Part shown: positions 25,789-35,534 of the stretch, piece after piece
Position numbering within the stretch: position 1 is the stretch's first letter
How the letters are laid out: every line of letters begins with the position of its first letter
Source of the DNA: an uncultured Bacteroidales bacterium
GTDB taxonomy: Bacteria; Bacteroidota; Bacteroidia; Bacteroidales; Bacteroidaceae
Length of the DNA: 64,000 nucleotides
NCBI GenBank assembly: GCA_902779535.1
Contig: CACZBX010000001.1
Span: forward strand, 86,794 to 150,793
Reading direction: 5' to 3'
Program-made: the position numbers and the translations under genes
The notes under the pieces: generated by a model
Seen by the model: the letters and a program-made list of their open reading frames with translations, nothing else
Database searches by the model: none
Told to the model about the DNA's origin: nothing

Positions 25789-26586
25789 TTATATCTTGTG
25801 AACACCCTTAGTCCCGATTTTTACCGCATCACCTTTATAATGGATGATGCCGGAACCAGTTCGATTGGCATTCAAACTCTCAGTAGGATAACAACGTATG
25901 TCGCCACTTCCTGTTATTTTTGCTTCTACATCTTTTGCTTTGACTGCCTCTGCATCGACTTCTCCACTACCAGTAACTAGATATTCGGCTTTGTCGACAG
26001 AACCTGCCATTTTTACATCACCACTTCCTGTTACTTTTACTTTTACACTTTTGGAAAGTAGTTGCATTATTTTGATGTCTCCACTTCCTGTAACATAGCA
26101 ATCAACTTGCTGAGCCACAGCCTTTTTCGTCAATATTTTACCACTTCCTGTAACACTGAGCGTCAGATTATCAATTTCTGCATCTTCTTTCAGTAGGAAT
26201 GTAGCAGAACCTGTTACTTTAGCTTGTTTAATCATTGGAGCCGATACACGAAGTTCCATTATATCGTTGCTGCGCATGATATTGTAATCTTTCTTAATGC
26301 GGACTATCAGCTTATGGTTTTCAACATATACCTCAATTAAGTCAAGTACGTTTTCACTAGCATAGAGTTCCAATGATTGTGATGTCGATGGTGTGAACAC
26401 CACGTCACAATTTCCGAGAATCGAAACGGCGTTAAACGTTTCGACATTTATTGGTTTTACTTGATACTGTTTATTTGGTGTTACCCTTTTTGTCTTGGCT
26501 ACAACGTCAATGCATGAACAGTTCGTTAAAAGTAGAATAGCAAGGGCAAAAAACAAAGAAGCCCTAGAGAAAATAAGTTTTTTCAT
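25789..26586 (-). CDS. Lipoprotein with DUF2807 (head-GIN type) beta-helix
   Basis: A 265-residue lipoprotein (signal ...LLLTNCSC). After about residue 45 (FNAVSILGNCDVVFTPS) the chain is a repetitive beta-solenoid with the unit VTGSGxI/V at about 20-residue spacing: VTGSATFLL, VTGSGKILT, VTGSGDIKI, VTGSGDVKM, VTGSGEVDA, ITGSGDIRC and RTGSGIIHY. This is the DUF2807 fold, often annotated as a putative auto-transporter adhesin; the true function is unknown. The repeats are also visible at DNA level, so slippage could change copy number. It is convergent with the M61 gene and separate from the PAP2 gene upstream. Confidence 0.85.
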   Translation of the reverse strand: MKKLIFSRASLFFALAILLLTNCSCIDVVAKTKRVTPNKQYQVKPINVETFNAVSILGNCDVVFTPSTSQSLELYASENVLDLIEVYVENHKLIVRIKKDYNIMRSNDIMELRVSAPMIKQAKVTGSATFLLKEDAEIDNLTLSVTGSGKILTKKAVAQQVDCYVTGSGDIKIMQLLSKSVKVKVTGSGDVKMAGSVDKAEYLVTGSGEVDAEAVKAKDVEAKITGSGDIRCYPTESLNANRTGSGIIHYKGDAVKIGTKGVHKI

Positions 26587-26653
26587 AAGAATAATATTTG
26601 TTTACCTATATAATAGACACGACATTTAGGCAATTTGTTACAAAGAAAACGGA

Positions 26654-27616
26654 TTATTTCAATTTTTTGAAATAACCTGTAGCAAAATAGCGTTTATAAA
26701 GGTAAGTGCAGAACATGAAAATGATGACAGAAGAAATCCATCCTGCTAAGACATCAATCAGATAGTGTGCTTGGATGTAAACCGTTGCCCCACAAAGCAA
26801 GATGTAAATAGGCAACAACAGATAGCCTAAACTTTTTTTTGCTCGGTATGCCATAATTAAGACAATGGTAGCTATACCAACATGTGAGCTTGGGAAAGCA
26901 GCTGTTGGACGCTCACCCACTGCTTGAGAAAGTTCAACCAGATTATAGAAGAATCCATGTTCGAAGCCTGGACCGGGTAAGAGAATCGAATTCTGGCTAA
27001 AATAATCGCCGATGGCAGGGAAAATACCTGCTGTTACATTGTCCATACCTATCGCAGGAAAATAAAACTGTGGGCCAGCTACGGGGATAAAGATGTATAT
27101 CAAATAATAGATAAAAAACGAGGCTACCAAGACGAAAGAAACCTTCTCGAACCACTGGAAACGATAAAGGAAATAATATATTGTCACAACAGCTATCATT
27201 GGGTAATAGCAGAAATATCCGAAGTTAAAAGGTTCGCTGAACCACATTGAAGGAAGCCACTTGCAAAACTCCACCGAAGGCTGGCAGTGAAAGAGGAATT
27301 GCTCAGCCGCTGCAAAGAGATGGTCAAGATTAGGGAACAAGCGGTTGAATTCATATGTGTCGGGATACCAATAGGCAAGAAATGACATCTGTAGGACTAC
27401 CCGCACGAAGACGGTTAACTTGCACGGATGTAATCGGTAAAGGCTGTAAGTACATGCCGTCAAGCCTACAATGATCACCCGTTCGATGATCATCCGTGTA
27501 GGATGATCCATCCTGTTAAAAAGGAAAATAATCATCAACGTCGTGAAGGCATTGTAAATCAGACTAACCTTCTCAACCGCAAGAAGTCCTTTGAAATCCT
27601 TTATCGCCTTGAACAT
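26654..27616 (-). CDS. PAP2-superfamily membrane phosphatase/transferase
   Basis: A 320-residue membrane protein with about six to eight hydrophobic segments. The PAP2 signature is present: ERPTAAFPSSHVG (the PSxH core) and AHYLIDVLAGW (His and Asp of motif 3). The long N-terminal membrane region and the overall layout recall inositol-phosphorylceramide synthase-like PAP2 proteins more than small undecaprenyl-PP phosphatases. The start codon is one base past the stop of the SDR gene, so the two are translationally coupled. A role in phosphosphingolipid or other lipid head-group chemistry is possible but not shown. Confidence 0.8.
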   Translation of the reverse strand: MFKAIKDFKGLLAVEKVSLIYNAFTTLMIIFLFNRMDHPTRMIIERVIIVGLTACTYSLYRLHPCKLTVFVRVVLQMSFLAYWYPDTYEFNRLFPNLDHLFAAAEQFLFHCQPSVEFCKWLPSMWFSEPFNFGYFCYYPMIAVVTIYYFLYRFQWFEKVSFVLVASFFIYYLIYIFIPVAGPQFYFPAIGMDNVTAGIFPAIGDYFSQNSILLPGPGFEHGFFYNLVELSQAVGERPTAAFPSSHVGIATIVLIMAYRAKKSLGYLLLPIYILLCGATVYIQAHYLIDVLAGWISSVIIFMFCTYLYKRYFATGYFKKLK

Positions 27617-27617
27617 A

Positions 27618-28628
27618 TTATATCCACCCTTCTTGTTTATACCATGCTACCGTTTCCTTGACGCCTTTCTCCAGAGGAAAGTCAGGAATATATCCCAAAT
27701 CATGAACAGCAGGGCTGATGTCACATTGCCAGTTGCGTTGCCTCATTATTTTATATTTATCGCCGTTCAGTGTGCTTGATTTTCCGAAGAGTCTGGCAAA
27801 GGATTCTGCACATACGGAAATGATTTTCAATAGCCACAACGGACTCTTGAAATGAAACACCCATGGATTTCCTAATTCTTTTTGAATATAGTCAGAGAAA
27901 GCACGACTAGTGTATACATGTCCATCGGTTATAAAATAACATTTTTGTAGCACATCCTTTTCAAGTGCTGCAAAGACAGCTTTTACCAAATCTTTTACGT
28001 ATACAAAAGTAATCAGTTGCTTTTTGTATCCTGCGGAAAAATCAACATGGTTGCGGATTGATTTAACCATTAAAAAATAATCTTTCTCACGGGGACCATA
28101 AATGCCTGTTGGACGGAATATGATGTAAGGAAATCGATGAAGAGACATCAGATATTGTTCAGAATGATACTTACTTACACCATATGCTGTGTTCGGCTTT
28201 GGCTGGTCTGAATCTTGAATAGGTGTGTAATCATCTTCATGGATTGGGCCGAAAATACTCAAGGAACTGATATAAATGAATTTATCTGGTTCCATATCCA
28301 ATTCTCGAAGGGTGTCAACAAAATACTTTGTGCCGAAGAAATTGGTTTGTTCGAATTCTTCTTTGTGTCGACATTTTGTTACTCCAGCACAATGGATAAT
28401 ATAGTCCCACTTTCCGTGCTCTCTTTTAAAAGATTCCAATTGAGTAAAAAGTATTTCTGGATGGTGATAATCAAGTTCGATAAAAGAAATACGTTCATCT
28501 TTAAGGTAACGTTTGCTACTGGAGGTACGCATACCAGCCCACACCGACATTTGCAGGTCTAAGCCTTTTTCTACCAAAAAGCTTCCTACAAAACCGCTAG
28601 CACCCGTTACTAAGATCTTCTTACCCAT
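27618..28628 (-). CDS. Extended SDR oxidoreductase (NAD-dependent epimerase/dehydratase family)
   Basis: A 336-residue protein. The N-terminal cofactor site is ILVTGASGFVGSF, the catalytic Tyr-x-x-x-Lys is in YGVSKYHSEQY and the upstream Ser is in IYISSLSIFGP. It is coupled to the downstream PAP2 gene. SDRs of this type act on nucleotide sugars, but in Bacteroides a similar protein (BT_0972, from memory) was reported as a 3-ketosphinganine reductase. The coupling with a lipid-type PAP2 protein makes a lipid substrate worth testing. I cannot separate these options from the sequence alone. Confidence 0.8.
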   Translation of the reverse strand: MGKKILVTGASGFVGSFLVEKGLDLQMSVWAGMRTSSSKRYLKDERISFIELDYHHPEILFTQLESFKREHGKWDYIIHCAGVTKCRHKEEFEQTNFFGTKYFVDTLRELDMEPDKFIYISSLSIFGPIHEDDYTPIQDSDQPKPNTAYGVSKYHSEQYLMSLHRFPYIIFRPTGIYGPREKDYFLMVKSIRNHVDFSAGYKKQLITFVYVKDLVKAVFAALEKDVLQKCYFITDGHVYTSRAFSDYIQKELGNPWVFHFKSPLWLLKIISVCAESFARLFGKSSTLNGDKYKIMRQRNWQCDISPAVHDLGYIPDFPLEKGVKETVAWYKQEGWI

Positions 28629-28650
28629 TTGTTATCGTTTTAAGCAGGAA

Positions 28651-28658
28651 CAAAGATA
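28651..28658 (-). promoter_or_regulatory. -7 promoter element of the SDR-PAP2 pair
   Basis: On the minus strand this reads TATCTTTG, 23 bases before the SDR start codon. Confidence 0.6.
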
Positions 28659-28784
28659 ATGGAAAATAGAAAAGTAACAAAGTTTAAATCCTTTTTCCTT
28701 TTGTTTCGTAAAAAATCATATGCAAACAATCACTTTTCCAATTATTTTGCTTACTTTGTACATTATTTCTAAAATACTTAATCT

Positions 28785-30941
28785 ATGAGTAAGAATAAAG
28801 AAAAAAAAGCTGGCAAGCGAATGAAGAAAACAGAGTTGGTGAACATGATCAACAACTTTTTTGTCTCCCAACCAGTTGATGAGTCATTCAGTCTCAAAAA
28901 GATATGTACGATTCTTCGTCTTACAACTCATCCGTTAAAACGTTTATGTTTTGACATCCTCGAAGAACTAACGTATGAGGGATTTCTCAAGAAGGTGTCT
29001 AGCAACGAATATTTGCTAAATAACCGTGGTCAGGTACTAAAAGGAACATTCCAGCGTAAGAATAATGGAAAAAATATATTTCTCCCTGAAGATGGTAGTG
29101 ATCCTATCATGATAGCAGAACGTAATTCTGCTCATGCTATGAATGGTGACACTGTACGCATTAGTTTCTTTGCACGCCGCAAAAACCGTACTCCGGAGGG
29201 AGAGGTGATTGAGATTATTGAACGTGCAAAAGATACTTTCGTCGGTACATTGAAGGTGGACAAGTACTATGCCTTCTTGTTGACTGAGGATCGTACTTTG
29301 GCTAATGACATTTTCATACCGATTGATAAGTTGAAAGGTGGTAAAACGGGCGATAAGGCGGTGGTAAAAATTATTGAATGGCCGGAAAATGCCAAGAACC
29401 CAATCGGTGTTGTTGTTGATGTTTTGGGTCAAGCTGGAGATAATAATACCGAGATGCATGCTATATTAGCAGAATTCGGATTACCATATGTTTATCCGAA
29501 GAGTGTTGAAAAGGCGGCCAATAAGATCTCAAAAGAGATCACAAAAGAAGAAATAGCCGAACGTGAAGATTTCCGTGATGTAGTTACGTTTACTATTGAC
29601 CCAAAGGATGCAAAGGACTTCGACGATGCACTTTCCATTCGGAAGTTATCGAATGGTCTTTGGGAGGTTGGTGTTCATATTGCCGATGTGACACACTACG
29701 TTAAGGAGGGTGGTATCATTGATAAAGAAGCTTTCAAACGTGCTACTTCAGTCTATCTGGTCGATAGGACTGTACCCATGTTGCCTGAGAGCCTTTGTAA
29801 TATGCTATGTTCGCTCCGTCCCGATGAGGAGAAGCTAACGTACTCTGTTATCTTTGAGATGAATGATAATGCAGAGGTGAAGAAATCGCATATCGCACAT
29901 ACTGTCATTAAGAGTAATCGCCGTTTTTGTTATGAAGAAGCTCAAGCCATCATAGAAACAGGAGAGGGTGATTATAAAGAAGAAATACTTGAATTGCATA
30001 AACTGGCTCAGATCCTACGTAAGAATCGTTTCCGCAATGGAGCTATTATGTTCGACCGTGTAGAGATGCGGTTCGAGATAGATGAAAAAGGCAAGCCTAT
30101 TAGTGTCTATTTCAAGGAATCAAAAGAAGCAAATCAATTGATTGAGGAATTTATGTTGCTTGCTAATCGCGCAGTTGCTGAACGCATTGGTAAAGTAGGT
30201 AAAGAAAAGAAGGCAAAAGTATTCCCTTATCGTATTCATGACCTGCCTGCTTTAGACAAGCTGGAGGATTTGAATTCATTCGTTAATCGTTTTGGGTATA
30301 AGATCAAGACTGCAGGCAATAAAACCGAGATGGCAAAGTCGCTGAATCGAATGTTGTCGGAGGTGAAAAATACGAAAGAGCAGAACCTGATTGAGACTGT
30401 TTCACTGCGCGCCATGCAAAAAGCCCGTTACTCTGTACACAATATAGGACACTATGGATTGGGATTTGATTACTACACCCATTTTACTTCACCTATCCGT
30501 CGTTATCCAGATGTAATGGTACACCGTCTCCTCACGCGTTATCTCGCAGGTGGACGAAGTGTTCCTGAAGTGAAGTACGAGGAATATTGTGAACATTGCT
30601 CAGATATGGAACAGATTGCTGCCAATGCAGAACGTGCTTCAATTAAGTATAAAGAAGTAGAGTTTATGAGCGAACATGTTGGCGAAGAGTATGAAGGAAC
30701 CATATCTGGTGTAACCGAATGGGGTATTTACGTAGAAATTAACGAAAACAAATGTGAGGGTATGGTACCTGTCCGTTGTCTGGATGATGATTACTATGAT
30801 TTTGATGAGAAGAACTATTGTCTTGTTGGGCGCAGATACCATCACCAATATAATTTAGGCGATGCTGTAAAGATTCGTGTCGAGCATGCTGATCTCGAAA
30901 GAAAACAATTAGATTTTTCACTTGTTGAACAAAATAAGTAA
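28785..30941 (+). CDS. rnr: Ribonuclease R
   Basis: A 718-residue 3'-5' exoribonuclease of the RNase II/R family. An N-terminal helix-turn-helix-like region (about 12-80) and cold-shock domains (about 85-240) precede the RNB catalytic domain, whose metal-binding Asp cluster is in TIDPKDAKDFDDALS (about residues 270-285). The S1 domain sits at about 635-715 (GEEYEGTISGVTEWGIYVEI). A Lys-rich start (KNKEKKAGKRMKK) is typical. It degrades structured RNA in the cytoplasm. It is followed after 16 bases by an unrelated Gfo/Idh gene on the same strand. Confidence 0.96.
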   Translation: MSKNKEKKAGKRMKKTELVNMINNFFVSQPVDESFSLKKICTILRLTTHPLKRLCFDILEELTYEGFLKKVSSNEYLLNNRGQVLKGTFQRKNNGKNIFLPEDGSDPIMIAERNSAHAMNGDTVRISFFARRKNRTPEGEVIEIIERAKDTFVGTLKVDKYYAFLLTEDRTLANDIFIPIDKLKGGKTGDKAVVKIIEWPENAKNPIGVVVDVLGQAGDNNTEMHAILAEFGLPYVYPKSVEKAANKISKEITKEEIAEREDFRDVVTFTIDPKDAKDFDDALSIRKLSNGLWEVGVHIADVTHYVKEGGIIDKEAFKRATSVYLVDRTVPMLPESLCNMLCSLRPDEEKLTYSVIFEMNDNAEVKKSHIAHTVIKSNRRFCYEEAQAIIETGEGDYKEEILELHKLAQILRKNRFRNGAIMFDRVEMRFEIDEKGKPISVYFKESKEANQLIEEFMLLANRAVAERIGKVGKEKKAKVFPYRIHDLPALDKLEDLNSFVNRFGYKIKTAGNKTEMAKSLNRMLSEVKNTKEQNLIETVSLRAMQKARYSVHNIGHYGLGFDYYTHFTSPIRRYPDVMVHRLLTRYLAGGRSVPEVKYEEYCEHCSDMEQIAANAERASIKYKEVEFMSEHVGEEYEGTISGVTEWGIYVEINENKCEGMVPVRCLDDDYYDFDEKNYCLVGRRYHHQYNLGDAVKIRVEHADLERKQLDFSLVEQNK

Positions 30942-30957
30942 TTCAAAATATAATAAA

Positions 30958-32244
30958 ATGGCTACAAATAGAAGAACATTTTTAAAAACATTGGGAGGAC
31001 TTGGGTTATTTACCATCGTCCCTCGTCGCGTATTGGGTGGAAACAATCACGTTGCCCCCAGTGACCAATTAACAAAAGGTATCATCGGTGTTGGTGGTAT
31101 TGGTAAGAGTTCCTATCATTTCACCAGTGATGAAAAGTGTAGATTGGTAGCTGTTTGTGATGTAGATGAAAATCATCTGAAACAAGCAGTGGATATGGCT
31201 AAGTCAAAGTTTAATGAATCGGTTCAAACTTATCATGACTTTCGTGACTTGATTAAGGACCCGAATGTTGATGTAGTTCATATTGCGACACCTCCACATT
31301 GGCATGCCCTAATGGCTATTGAAGCTGCAAAGGCAGGCAAGGATATATGGTGTGAGAAACCGATGACTCGTACTATCGGCGAAGGAAAACGGGTAATTGA
31401 GGCTGTCAACCGATACAAACGGATTTTCCGTTTAAATACTTGGTTCCGTTTTACCGATACTTTCTATGGGCTTGGAACGACTGTTCAGCCTTTGAAAAAA
31501 CTAGTAGACAGTGGCTTGCTTGGTTGGCCTTTGAAAGTCGTCGTTTCAGGAACGACTGGTTTTACATGGAAGTTCTTTTGGGTTGGCCAAGAAAATCTGG
31601 AGCCACAACCTGTACCAAAAGGCTTCGACTATGATATGTGGTTAGGACCGGCTCCATTCAAACCTTATCATGTTCATCGTACTCATCAAACATTCCGCGG
31701 ATATTGGGACTATGATGGTGGTGGCTTAACAGATATGGGTCAGCATTATTTGGATCCTGTTCAGTATTTGCTTGGTAAGGATAAAGAACTGCCGATAAAG
31801 GTTGAGGTAGATGCTCCGCAACAACATCCAGATGCAGTGGGAATCTGGCACAAGATTACCTATACGTATGCTGATGGTTGCCAAATCATACTTGAAGGTG
31901 AAGGTTTCGAAAGTAAGGGAGATACAGCTTATATTGAAGGACCAAAAGGAAAGGTATACAAGGGTTTCCGTTGCACAATCCCAGATATCATGAACAAGTT
32001 GGCTGAGTATCCTGACCCAGAGCCTCAACGCACTGATTTTATCGAATGTATTCATACTCGTCAAAAGTTCGCTTTGAACGAAGAAAATGGTCATCGTAGT
32101 TGTACATTGGTGAACATGGGAGCTGTTGCACTTCGATTAGGACGCCAGGTTTTGAATTTTGATCCGGTGAACCAACTATTTATCGGTGATGATGCTGCTA
32201 ATGCATTGGTTGACCAACCGATGCGTGGACCTTGGAAAATATAA
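30958..32244 (+). CDS. Tat-exported Gfo/Idh/MocA-family oxidoreductase
   Basis: A 428-residue protein from the ATG at 30958; the frame is open to 30922, inside rnr, but the twin-arginine signal NRRTFLKTLGGLGLF belongs at the true start. The N-terminal Rossmann domain (GIIGVGGIGKSS; VAVCDVDE) binds NAD(P), and CEKPMTRT contains the conserved EKP catalytic Lys. The C-terminal alpha/beta domain includes GGGLTDMGQHYLDPVQY. Folding in the cytoplasm with bound cofactor before Tat export is the usual reason for this signal. Exported members oxidise sugar C3 hydroxyls to 3-keto sugars. It stands 24 bases before the HEAT-DUF1080 gene, its probable partner. Confidence 0.9.
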   Translation: MATNRRTFLKTLGGLGLFTIVPRRVLGGNNHVAPSDQLTKGIIGVGGIGKSSYHFTSDEKCRLVAVCDVDENHLKQAVDMAKSKFNESVQTYHDFRDLIKDPNVDVVHIATPPHWHALMAIEAAKAGKDIWCEKPMTRTIGEGKRVIEAVNRYKRIFRLNTWFRFTDTFYGLGTTVQPLKKLVDSGLLGWPLKVVVSGTTGFTWKFFWVGQENLEPQPVPKGFDYDMWLGPAPFKPYHVHRTHQTFRGYWDYDGGGLTDMGQHYLDPVQYLLGKDKELPIKVEVDAPQQHPDAVGIWHKITYTYADGCQIILEGEGFESKGDTAYIEGPKGKVYKGFRCTIPDIMNKLAEYPDPEPQRTDFIECIHTRQKFALNEENGHRSCTLVNMGAVALRLGRQVLNFDPVNQLFIGDDAANALVDQPMRGPWKI

Positions 32245-32268
32245 TGTTGTACCCAAATTAATGAAACA

Positions 32269-35200
32269 ATGAAAAAATATTTCTCATTCATATCATTACT
32301 AATTTGCCTCTTGGCATTTAGTAATCCCATCCTGGCGCAAGTAGATAACCGTCAGCGTGCCATTTCGACCATCGTTGCTGATGGACTTGCTCAACTTCCA
32401 GCACAAAAGCCGGATGTATATAATAAGGTTATAGGAGAGTTGGCTGGAACTGGCACTGAAGGAATCCAGATGATAATCAATATGCTGACTCCAGCCGACA
32501 AAGGAAAGAATGCAACCTTCGAATATGCTATCAATGGTATTGTAAACTCTGTAACTCTGAAAGAGAACGCGGGTTTGAAAGATGCTATACGTAAAGGGTT
32601 GACAGAAGGCTTGGCAAAATGCACGGACAATGCAAACAGAGCATTCCTTCTTTCTCAGTTGCAAAAATGTGCTACAGCTGATGATGCTGCAACTTTTACA
32701 AAATATTTGTCGGATTCGTATTTGAGTGACTTTGCATCGATGGCCTTAATGTCTACTCCTGGTATTGATAACCAAATTATTGACTTGATGAAATCAGGAG
32801 TTGCTCCAAAGAATATGTTGGCAAGTATTGCAAGTTTTCGTAAACTGAATGCTCCGGAAATAGAACCCATTCTTTTGTCATGGGTTAAAGGGGCAGATGA
32901 AGAGACACTTCCTGCTATCTATGATGCTTTGGCGAATTGTGGTGGAGTAAAGTCGCTTAATGTATTAAAAGTTGCTGCTCAGAATGCTACCTACCCTTCT
33001 AATGCGATGGATGCTTATCTTGGATTATTGAATAATATGGCAAAGGTCGGACAGACAAAGAAAGTACTGAAAGAAGCTAAGGCACTATTGAAAAATGACA
33101 ATAGTTATATTCAAAACGCTGGTCTGCAACTATTGATGAAGAACGATAAGGCTAATATTCTGTCATATCTTTCTTCTGCATTGGCAAGTGATAATAAAGA
33201 TTTCCGCAATGCTGCTCTCGACAATGCTGCTCGATTTGCAGATAAGGGTATATTCGATCTAGTAGCAAATAAGATACCATCTTTATCGGTAGATGCTCAA
33301 GCCGATGTTATCCGATGGCTAGGTAACAACCATGTTTCATCTCAGATGGATGTAATTAGTAATGCTGTTTCTTCTTCAGATGATAATATTGCAAATGCTG
33401 CTATTCGTGCTGCAGGAGTCATTGGTGGTCAGAAAGCCTTGAATGCACTGATCGGCCAGTTGGGTGGGAAACGTGCAAACCTTGCAAGTGCTGCTCTGCA
33501 ATCTTTCAATGGTAAGATCAACGACGGTGTCCTCAATGCCTTAAATGGTAATGCTGAAACGCAAGTGGAAGCACTGAAGTTGGCATCAACCCGTAGGATG
33601 TACAATGCATACGATAAAGTCACTTCTTTATTGAATGCATCCAACATGCAAGTACGTAATGCTGCATATGACGCCCTTGCTGGTGTGGTAAAAGCAGAAA
33701 ACTTTGATACACTTTGTCAATTAATGGAGTCTGCCACAGGCAACCAAACTGAAAAAGTACAGACTGCTGCCATGAATGCAATCAAGAACTTACCTGCCGA
33801 CCAACAATATAATATGGTAAGCAAAGTGATGGAGAAAACGTCGAAGGCATCTCTATACTATCCGTTGTTAGGTCAAGCTGGGAATACTGATGCCATCTAC
33901 AAAATTTTGTTGGCTTATAATAGTGCATATAATAAGAGCGCTGCTCTTCAGTCGCTTTTGAAAGTTGACAATCCTGAGATGATAGACATCTTATATAGTC
34001 TGGCTCAGAAAGAAAGTGGTCAGACAAAAGATGATATTTTGAACAGATTCTTCTCTTTGATTCAATCTTCAAATAAGAATAATAGTGAGAAATACAGTTT
34101 ATTCAGTCGTGCATTGGCATTGAATCCTTCAACAACTGTTCAAAACAAACTCATCAATGGGTTGGCATCGACAAGAAGTCTTCCAGCTTTGATGCTTGCA
34201 TCAAAATATCTCGATAATAATGGTACTGCTGTTCAGGCTGCAACAACAGTGAAAGAAATCCTAAGTAAGAACAACGAGTTGCTCGGTGGAAGTACGGCTA
34301 AGAATATGTTGACGAAGGCACAGAGTATCTTCCGTGCTCAACAAAATGCGGACGCAGGTTATGCTGTTGACGAAATCACCGGTATGTTAAACAAGATTCC
34401 TGAAAATGGTTATGAGCCAGTTGCAGTAAATGCTGTTGCTCCTGGCAAACCTTTCAAAACGGCTAAGCAGTATGAGAATTTTGAAATGTACATGGATTGG
34501 AAAACAGCCGATGATGCAACTATGAACCTTCGTTCAATGCCGGAGCTTTGTTTGAGTGGTACAAAGGGTGTACAATTCTTGCATGATAAGAGTGCTGAGA
34601 ATGAGGTGAATCCTGATGAATGGAACACCTTATATGTTAAGGTGTTGAATGATCGAGTTTTCGTAGAATCAAATGGTGTGAAGATTGTTGAGAACGCCAT
34701 TATTAAGAATTCCCCTGAAAGCAAACCAATCAATGTTAAGGGATTCATAGAGATTGCTACTGGTAAGAAAGGTCATGTAGATCTTCGTAATTTGTATATC
34801 CGCGAGTTACCAACAACTCCTGTTTTCACGCTTTCAGATGAGGAGAAGAAAGCCGGATTTGAAATACTATTTGATGGACGTTCATTGGAGAAATGGCAGG
34901 GCAATCTTACAGACTATGTTCCTGAGGATGGAAATATCCACGTATCTGCCAACTATGGTGGTACGGGAAACCTATATACCAAGAAGAAATATAGTGACTT
35001 CGTTTACCGTTTTGAATTCTGCTTTGGCGTAGAAGGAGTGAACAATGGTATTGGTATTCGTACAAATATAGGTTCGGATGCTGCTTACGATGGAATGGAA
35101 ATTCAAGTTCTCGACCATGACGCTCCAATTTATAAGAATCTTAGACCTTATCAGCAGCATGGTTCAGTTTATGGCATCATTGTTCCGAAGCATGTTGATT

Positions 35201-35478
35201 TTGGCCCTATCAATACATGGCACAAGGAAGAGATTCGTGCCGTTGGTGATCACATTACAGTAACTGTTGATGGCGTTGTTATTCTGGATGGTAATATCCG
35301 CGAAGCATGCCAAGGACACAATGTGGCTCCGGATGGATCAAACAACAATCCATATACCGTTGACCATCTGAATCACCCTGGCTTGTTTAATAAGGATGGA
35401 TATATTAGTTTTTGTGGCCATGGAGCTGGCGTTAAGTTCCGCAATGTTCGTATCCTTGATTTAAGCAAGAAAAAATAA
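32269..35478 (+). CDS. Large exported protein: HEAT-like repeats plus two DUF1080 domains
   Basis: A 1069-residue protein with signal peptide 1-24 (...SNPILAQ). Residues about 30-700 are helical HEAT/Armadillo-like repeats rich in Ala, Asn and Lys (for example FRNAALDNAARFADKG, IANAAIRAAGVIGGQKAL). A DUF1080-like domain lies at about 725-855 (FEMYMDWKTADD to HVDLRNLYIREL) and a second, full DUF1080 domain at about 865-1066 (AGFEILFDGRSLEKW to VKFRNVRILDL). The catalytic role is probably hydrolysis of 3-keto-glycosides made by the oxidoreductase encoded just upstream; the HEAT solenoid could bind polymer or a partner. The length is far above the 200-430 residues of simple DUF1080 proteins. A terminator follows. 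Confidence 0.85.
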   Translation: MKKYFSFISLLICLLAFSNPILAQVDNRQRAISTIVADGLAQLPAQKPDVYNKVIGELAGTGTEGIQMIINMLTPADKGKNATFEYAINGIVNSVTLKENAGLKDAIRKGLTEGLAKCTDNANRAFLLSQLQKCATADDAATFTKYLSDSYLSDFASMALMSTPGIDNQIIDLMKSGVAPKNMLASIASFRKLNAPEIEPILLSWVKGADEETLPAIYDALANCGGVKSLNVLKVAAQNATYPSNAMDAYLGLLNNMAKVGQTKKVLKEAKALLKNDNSYIQNAGLQLLMKNDKANILSYLSSALASDNKDFRNAALDNAARFADKGIFDLVANKIPSLSVDAQADVIRWLGNNHVSSQMDVISNAVSSSDDNIANAAIRAAGVIGGQKALNALIGQLGGKRANLASAALQSFNGKINDGVLNALNGNAETQVEALKLASTRRMYNAYDKVTSLLNASNMQVRNAAYDALAGVVKAENFDTLCQLMESATGNQTEKVQTAAMNAIKNLPADQQYNMVSKVMEKTSKASLYYPLLGQAGNTDAIYKILLAYNSAYNKSAALQSLLKVDNPEMIDILYSLAQKESGQTKDDILNRFFSLIQSSNKNNSEKYSLFSRALALNPSTTVQNKLINGLASTRSLPALMLASKYLDNNGTAVQAATTVKEILSKNNELLGGSTAKNMLTKAQSIFRAQQNADAGYAVDEITGMLNKIPENGYEPVAVNAVAPGKPFKTAKQYENFEMYMDWKTADDATMNLRSMPELCLSGTKGVQFLHDKSAENEVNPDEWNTLYVKVLNDRVFVESNGVKIVENAIIKNSPESKPINVKGFIEIATGKKGHVDLRNLYIRELPTTPVFTLSDEEKKAGFEILFDGRSLEKWQGNLTDYVPEDGNIHVSANYGGTGNLYTKKKYSDFVYRFEFCFGVEGVNNGIGIRTNIGSDAAYDGMEIQVLDHDAPIYKNLRPYQQHGSVYGIIVPKHVDFGPINTWHKEEIRAVGDHITVTVDGVVILDGNIREACQGHNVAPDGSNNNPYTVDHLNHPGLFNKDGYISFCGHGAGVKFRNVRILDLSKKK

Positions 35479-35491
35479 ATTATTAATTATG

Positions 35492-35525
35492 GGGATGTGA
35501 CTACCAGTTACATCCCTCTTTTATT
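35492..35525 (+). terminator. Terminator after the HEAT-DUF1080 gene
   Basis: The stem GGGATGTGACT/AGTTACATCCC (35492-35502 with 35507-35517) is followed by CTCTTTTATTT. It ends the rnr-oxidoreductase-DUF1080 run. Confidence 0.8.
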
Positions 35526-35534
35526 TATATCCAC

